Shown piece by piece: positions 59,719-64,000 of a stretch of 64,000 nucleotides of DNA (positions are counted from its first letter, which is position 1; each line of letters begins with the position of its first letter). The notes below the pieces were generated by a model. The model made no database searches and was not told where the DNA came from. It saw nothing but the letters and a program-made list of their open reading frames with translations. The DNA is from Asparagopsis taxiformis (Eukaryota; Rhodophyta; Florideophyceae; Bonnemaisoniales; Bonnemaisoniaceae): assembly GCA_030407315.1 (NCBI GenBank), contig JALQPE010001948.1, positions 1 to 64,000 of the forward strand, written 5' to 3'. The translations under genes were made by a program, and so were the position numbers.

Positions 59719-60256
59719 AAGCACCGCTCTAATCGTTCATGCTTTATTCCAGAACTAACCAACTGAAACGTCTGACTAGTTTATGGAACGATAATCATCA
59801 GATTCTTCTTTTACGAATAAATCTTGCTGGGAATTCCTAGTTTTGGATATCGATCGTTAAACTAGTCTAGACTTTTAACTAACTTCGCGGACGTCCTACG
59901 ATACATTCCAGCGCATGATGATGGCGTCGTACTGCTGTTCAGCATGCTGACAAGTGCACTAGTGTGTAAAATTGCGCAATGTTATACATGTGTGCTGCAG
60001 AGTAAGGGGGCTATCACTTGCTCTGCTTATTGCACTCTGCGCATATTGGAATGCACAGAGCAAAAAAGTTAGCTTTGCTGTCGTTAACATTGCGGGGCAC
60101 CAATGTGCTCTGCTACGTACAAATTCCCGGTCGTGTATTACCAAAGTATACGGCCGAAAAGCTCACCGAGTTTCCCAGTGCCGCACCTTCACAGTCTCTG
60201 AGCAGAATAAGCGGTGGTAAAATACTAGATCATGTATTGTTGGCCGTCATGGTTTG
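59719..60256. other. Gene-free segment between palindromes 6 and 7
   Basis: About 540 bases with 61-85 residue frames of no recognisable content. Like 49,236-49,994 it is a short palindrome-bounded segment without a gene. Confidence 0.45.
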
Positions 60257-60388
60257 TAGAGTTGAAATTTGGTAATATTTACGGTCTGAAATTACTGCAG
60301 TAAAAAGCGATCTAGCAAAGTGCACAATGGTAGATCGCTTTTTACTGCAGCAATTTCAGACCATAAAAATTACCAAATTTCAACTCTA
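60257..60388. repeat. Intergenic palindrome 7
   Basis: Arms of about 58 bases begin TAGAGTTGAAATTTGGTAAT and carry GGTCTGAAATTACTGCAG, AAAAAGCGATCTA. The outer arm words TAGAGTTG/CAACTCTA pair exactly but differ from the other copies. Loop with GTGCAC. It lies 225 bases before the next gene. Confidence 0.9.
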
Positions 60389-60613
60389 GCCTACATTGCT
60401 GGTTTCACTGCTTCTCAGTATGCCGAGGACCGTTACAGCCCTCATATTTCGTAACGGCACTACCATTGCACTTGTCCGTTACATGATTGGTCTGCTTACG
60501 ACAGACATTTCCCTCGAGTCTTTCTATTTATCTTTCTCGTTGGATAATCAATTTGCTCGTGCACCTCAATTCTCCTCTCCCGGACGTGGAACATCCCATC
60601 ATTTTGAGCTGAA

Positions 60614-62296
60614 ATGCGAGATGAATTATCATTGTCAAGGTTTGCAAAGTTTGAGGAACAGTTTGCATCCCTCGAACAGTATATGCGCGACTCCCTTTCG
60701 TCCATTGAAATGGAGCTTGCTTGCATTCGGTACATGACCTCGGCTGCTGCAGGGACAAACACTGTACCTTCAGTAGTTCTCGAGGAGAGATCAAGAAAAT
60801 CAGGTCAAATTACCACTCTAGTGTCCTCTTTGTTCAACAATAGGCATGTGACATCTAGATTCGTCGCTTTCAGAACCGTTGCAGAGCTTACCAAAACTTC
60901 AGTGGATCCAAGTTTGCTCAGGAACTTGAATGCAAGGTCTGAAGAAACCCCGCAAGAGAAGTCCTGCACAACATTGCTACTTGCTGCATTGTCGTTTTCG
61001 CAGACTTCCAGTTCTAATGCAGAGGTAAGACAATCCAAGAAATCTCTAATTGGCACGGCGGTTGGGAAACGGCATATATTCTTAAAACGCTCTATTGTCG
61101 GAACAGCATTTATTTCGATGGCGAATGACAGAATTGTACGATGGAAGGACTCGGCCACCAGGAATGCCGGCATCCTGGACCCCGGCGAAGAAGAGGACTT
61201 GAACAGCAATACTATCTCAAGAGATTATGCACTACGCAATGCAACAATTGTGCCCATCGATAAACCATCTTGGCTGCACATTTCGCAGCGCGCTCTTTTC
61301 CATGCCATGGATATTTCGATGCCCACGGAGGCGGAACGCAACATAGAACAGTCCACGAGTTTGCAGGTTGGATCTTCAAAGCGTCGGCGACTGTCTGGTT
61401 CGAAAGGAGAAGCACGCCGTGCATCTACATCCTCCTCTTCGTCTTCCGCTATGCCCAACCTGTCACCGTCAGATATACAGTCCATTCCGATCATTACCTC
61501 TGCTCTACGGCAGCTCACCCAGTTCTTCAACAGTTCCCGTAAGCAAATGAAAATGGAATTGGTCAAGCAAGCATTCTTCCTCATCCACCGAGATATGAAG
61601 GCAACTATTGCTGTTCCACTTGACTCTGATGTGTCCACGTCGGACATGTGTCCACTTGACTCAATTCCGACAACTTTGAAAGCTTACGGAACAGGAGAAG
61701 ACGCTCTAGAAGTGTATTCAAGAAATGATTCTACCTTCTCAAATTTCATTCTCAGTCGTCCCGAGCTTCACGTTCAGGTTACTTACAAAGTTCAGGTAAG
61801 CGGCGGTATCGTTAATGGAAACATTACAACTGCGCAGAATCCAGTGGAGAAATTGGCTGTATGTTCATTCTCTTTTCTTACTTTAGCTATGATATTGTTA
61901 TGCAGTTTCTGCCAATGCACACAACTGGAGATGCTTTGTCATGAGCCCCATGCCATTCAAGCTTGTTATCGGATAGCAATATGTCTCCAAGGTTTATTCA
62001 ATGCGGCCCTCAGCAAGTTACCTACACCTCAGTTCGGGAAAGATGGATTCCCTTTGCGAGTTTCATGGGGACATCTAGAGCTGCGGGACTACCTCATGGG
62101 AGGTGATTGCCTGTTCGGAATCATCCGAAAGAAGAGAAATCTCACTGCTGAAGAATACGAGTCTGTACGTTTCGATTCAAGCATCGTACAAACCGAACCT
62201 TCCTTTGAAAACTCGGCAGACAGGCGCATTTCCAATCCTGATTGCGTCCCTCTACAGGAGGATGACGAGCTTGGTATTTCTCTAATTGATGTGTAG
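60614..62296 (+). CDS. Unrecognised 560-residue protein with N-terminal coiled coil
   Basis: A continuous frame from ATG at 60,614 to TAG at 62,296. The first 40 residues have a heptad pattern (SRFAKFEEQFASLEQYMRDS, then IEMELACI). A basic, nuclear-signal-like stretch GSSKRRRLSGSKGEARR lies near residue 255, followed by a run of serines. The second half includes LRQLTQFFNSSRKQMKMELV and, near the end, VSWGHLELRDYLMGGDCLFG. A hydrophobic stretch at about 415-430 (CSFSFLTLAMILLCSFC) coincides with plausible intron signals (GTAAGC at 61,796; TTTAG at 61,886), so part of it could be unspliced intron, although the tested splices bring stops. No domain recognised. Orientation and the upstream palindrome match the neighbouring cassettes. 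Confidence 0.55.
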   Translation: MRDELSLSRFAKFEEQFASLEQYMRDSLSSIEMELACIRYMTSAAAGTNTVPSVVLEERSRKSGQITTLVSSLFNNRHVTSRFVAFRTVAELTKTSVDPSLLRNLNARSEETPQEKSCTTLLLAALSFSQTSSSNAEVRQSKKSLIGTAVGKRHIFLKRSIVGTAFISMANDRIVRWKDSATRNAGILDPGEEEDLNSNTISRDYALRNATIVPIDKPSWLHISQRALFHAMDISMPTEAERNIEQSTSLQVGSSKRRRLSGSKGEARRASTSSSSSSAMPNLSPSDIQSIPIITSALRQLTQFFNSSRKQMKMELVKQAFFLIHRDMKATIAVPLDSDVSTSDMCPLDSIPTTLKAYGTGEDALEVYSRNDSTFSNFILSRPELHVQVTYKVQVSGGIVNGNITTAQNPVEKLAVCSFSFLTLAMILLCSFCQCTQLEMLCHEPHAIQACYRIAICLQGLFNAALSKLPTPQFGKDGFPLRVSWGHLELRDYLMGGDCLFGIIRKKRNLTAEEYESVRFDSSIVQTEPSFENSADRRISNPDCVPLQEDDELGISLIDV

Positions 62297-62428
62297 TTTG
62301 ATTAGAAACTTTATATCGGTATGGTTCATTAGTAGTTCTAGGAAAAGTTCCCAACGCTCAACTAGTTATGCTTTGCAATGCATGCATCATCTGTATTAAA
62401 GTATTTCTCATTCATCCAACTGCTGGCA
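62297..62428. other. Convergent 3' interval
   Basis: 132 bases between convergent stops. No hairpin of the palindrome family here, in contrast to the other intergenic regions from 49 to 60 kb. Confidence 0.4.
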
Positions 62429-64000
62429 TCATTTAATGTACTTCTCTGCCTTTTTCTCTGACGCACTATACCCTACTACGTCGTTCACTACATCTTCTGT
62501 TATCAACTTGTCTATACGACAAGGTTCTTCCACACCACGGAATACGACGTACGGCATATGCACTCTCAGAGATCCCCACAATACATCCCCTGCCTTTCCT
62601 CTCTTTCTTTGCATCGCAGGCTCCCATTCTATACGGAAACATTTGTTTCCTTCGCTTTTCCACCCTTCCAGACTCCCTTCACCGTCGCTCCTCCCGTGCA
62701 AATCACATGTCAAAGGACATTTCTGCAGCTCCATTCCGTGCACGTATTCACCTTGGACCACAGAACTACTTTTTCGAATTAGACACCACACGTTTGATGT
62801 TGTTTCCACAGTGCAGAATGAGCTACTGCCAATTGCAACAGATGTCGACTGTGCTTCCATGATTCCCGAGCACAATATCGTACCAAACAACCGCAAACCA
62901 CATGACCTCGCCGAACCGTTCATGTAACTACACTCTTCATTGTCCTCCTCTTCCGAGTTGCTGATATTACGCCTGTGAACCAGACACTCGGTTCGCCATC
63001 GGTGCCCCAATCCTAGCAGATCTGATAGTGTTGCAAAACTGGAACACGTAATGTTCAAAGCTTCCCCACCAGTTCCAGCCACTGCCGCGTGAAGCCCTGG
63101 GTAAACTTTGTAATACCCCCCTCCATAGATTTCTGCTGTTCCCTTTAGCATTTCCCGGAATAACTCAGTGCTCAATGAGATGGGAATCTGCACCGGTCCG
63201 CTAATAGCCGTTCCACTTGTACAGGCACCGTCAATCTCACTATGTGGGTAGCCGCCACCTGAGTTTGACAAAGTGCTTCGATTAACCTGTTCCACAACTT
63301 TCTCTACCGCACGCTGTAAGAGCATCAATAAAACCTTACCAGCTGATACTGTTGATCCACAATTTCGAACCATTCCGTTCCAACCAAGCCGACACTCGCT
63401 ACCATTTCCAGAAAGCATTATATTTTCTAGTGTTCTCAGCCTTGTCTCCATACCACCGTATGTGTTGGCGTCAAGTGCTGATTCCACTTTTTGCTTCTTC
63501 CTCTGCGGTGATATCCCTTCAGATTCTCCATCTGATTGTTCATGAAATTCTACTCCCACCGCTTCGTAGTCCACAACCTCTCTGTTGCTCCTTCGCCACT
63601 GTGTCGGTGGCTGACCCCCGGACATTAACTTACTTCCCATCAGAAATTTTACATGTTCGTAGGAAACACAAGGGTAATTCCTTTCAGGGATAGCATCATA
63701 TAACAATCTGCCTTCCGCAACCACCATTTCATCGTGCCTTGGCTTCACAGCATCCGAGTACCGCCACTTCGATACTTCCATCACTGCAATATCCTTTTCC
63801 TCTGTCGTCAACCTCACAATTGCATCACTCACATCCTGTCTATTGTGCTCCACCACACCAGGCGTGTACACGCCATCTCCTCTGTCTACATCGATGCGGT
63901 CTCCCACTGACGGCTTACCACTGCAAACAGGATACTGCTCAGGAAGTTTGATTTCCACAACAGTAGCCTTCCACCATATTGCGTCATCACCCACTTGGAA
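62429..64000 (-). CDS. Unrecognised protein with Tudor/Agenet-like N-terminal segment, partial at window edge
   Basis: The frame is open from the window edge to TAA at 62,429. Its first visible codons lack an ATG (a GTG at 63,994), so the start lies outside. The visible 521 residues begin GDDAIWWKATVVEI and continue VGDRIDVDRGDGVYTPGVVEHN. This repeats the aromatic pattern of Tudor/Agenet-type readers (entry W/Y-x-A-x-V, then G-D-x-I-D-V), similar to DGWYDARIVV in the transposase at 8.4 kb. A nuclear-signal-like PQRKKQKVE follows near residue 175, then a possible helix ETRLRTLENIML and a Gly/Ser-rich region. The last 150 residues contain several cysteines (GEYVHGMELQKCPLTCDLHG). No enzyme motif seen. 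Convergent with the 60.6 kb gene; probably another component of the element cluster. Confidence 0.55.
   Translation of the reverse strand, partial: FQVGDDAIWWKATVVEIKLPEQYPVCSGKPSVGDRIDVDRGDGVYTPGVVEHNRQDVSDAIVRLTTEEKDIAVMEVSKWRYSDAVKPRHDEMVVAEGRLLYDAIPERNYPCVSYEHVKFLMGSKLMSGGQPPTQWRRSNREVVDYEAVGVEFHEQSDGESEGISPQRKKQKVESALDANTYGGMETRLRTLENIMLSGNGSECRLGWNGMVRNCGSTVSAGKVLLMLLQRAVEKVVEQVNRSTLSNSGGGYPHSEIDGACTSGTAISGPVQIPISLSTELFREMLKGTAEIYGGGYYKVYPGLHAAVAGTGGEALNITCSSFATLSDLLGLGHRWRTECLVHRRNISNSEEEDNEECSYMNGSARSCGLRLFGTILCSGIMEAQSTSVAIGSSSFCTVETTSNVWCLIRKSSSVVQGEYVHGMELQKCPLTCDLHGRSDGEGSLEGWKSEGNKCFRIEWEPAMQRKRGKAGDVLWGSLRVHMPYVVFRGVEEPCRIDKLITEDVVNDVVGYSASEKKAEKYIK

Noticed and set aside
61796..61886. 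Intron in the 560-residue gene
   Set aside because: GTAAGC and TTTAG are good signals, but splicing there or at 61,905 brings an early stop, while the unspliced frame stays open to 62,296. Left undecided in the annotation.
39816..64000. Giant-virus or retroelement origin of the cluster
   Set aside because: I found no capsid, polymerase, reverse transcriptase, integrase or tyrosine-recombinase motif; transposase-like proteins fit better. Sequence beyond 64 kb could change this.

Overview
The window is eukaryotic nuclear DNA. Long uninterrupted reading frames, almost no convincing introns, only three recognisable host genes (one broken, one cut short) and a very large load of mobile and repetitive DNA suggest an intron-poor, transposon-rich alga. 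A florideophyte red alga of the Chondrus type is my best guess, but that is inference: no rRNA, tRNA or organelle marker is present to settle it.

Layout. 1-4.8 kb is non-coding and rich in short ACTGTC/GACAGT inverted motifs, with a fold-back element at 4.2 kb. 5.1-8.8 kb holds a frameshifted Plavaka/KDZ-like (Tnp2-related) DDE transposase, and 11.8-14.1 kb a decayed DUF7869-type transposase-like gene. 14.8-27.3 kb is a nested, roughly symmetrical inverted-repeat structure with no supported gene: related GGACGTCC repeats at both ends, C/A-rich repeats inside them, then long inverted arms (about 17.8-20.0 and 22.6-25.8 kb) around a 2.6 kb centre. 28.0-29.1 kb has an intact ParB-like gene. 29.1-31.5 kb is repeats and hairpins. 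31.5-35.2 kb is a second Plavaka/KDZ-like transposase, broken by a single in-frame stop. 35.5-39.8 kb is a host island: an XMAP215/Stu2-type TOG gene (two in-frame stops and a frameshift), a small tail-anchored membrane protein, and the first part of an RseP/site-2-protease gene whose continuation is not in the window.

39.8-64 kb is the remarkable part. It is a run of element-type genes dominated by DNA and chromatin modification: a repeat-bearing acidic protein, a ParB-like/DNA methyltransferase fusion, an intact DUF7869 transposase-like protein, a ParB-like/zinc-cluster/2-oxoglutarate-dioxygenase fusion, a DNA methyltransferase/SET fusion, and two unrecognised proteins. Two DNA signals accompany them. 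A 15-bp palindrome, CAGAAC-N3-GTTCTG, occurs six times exactly between 41.18 and 47.33 kb and was seen nowhere else. A family of seven palindromes of about 120-140 bp lies between and around the genes from 49.1 to 60.4 kb, with matched arm changes that preserve base pairing; a shorter relative lies at 31.1 kb.

How the parts may work together (inference): one or more large DNA transposons appear to carry their own kit for writing DNA methylation (two beta-order N4/N6 methyltransferases), oxidising a base (the dioxygenase), marking chromatin (SET) and recognising sites (ParB-like domains). The 15-bp palindromes would be candidate binding or methylation sites, and the DUF7869 and Plavaka-like proteins candidate transposases. 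I cannot see the right end of this region and did not find terminal repeats for it, so one giant element and several adjacent or nested elements both remain possible.
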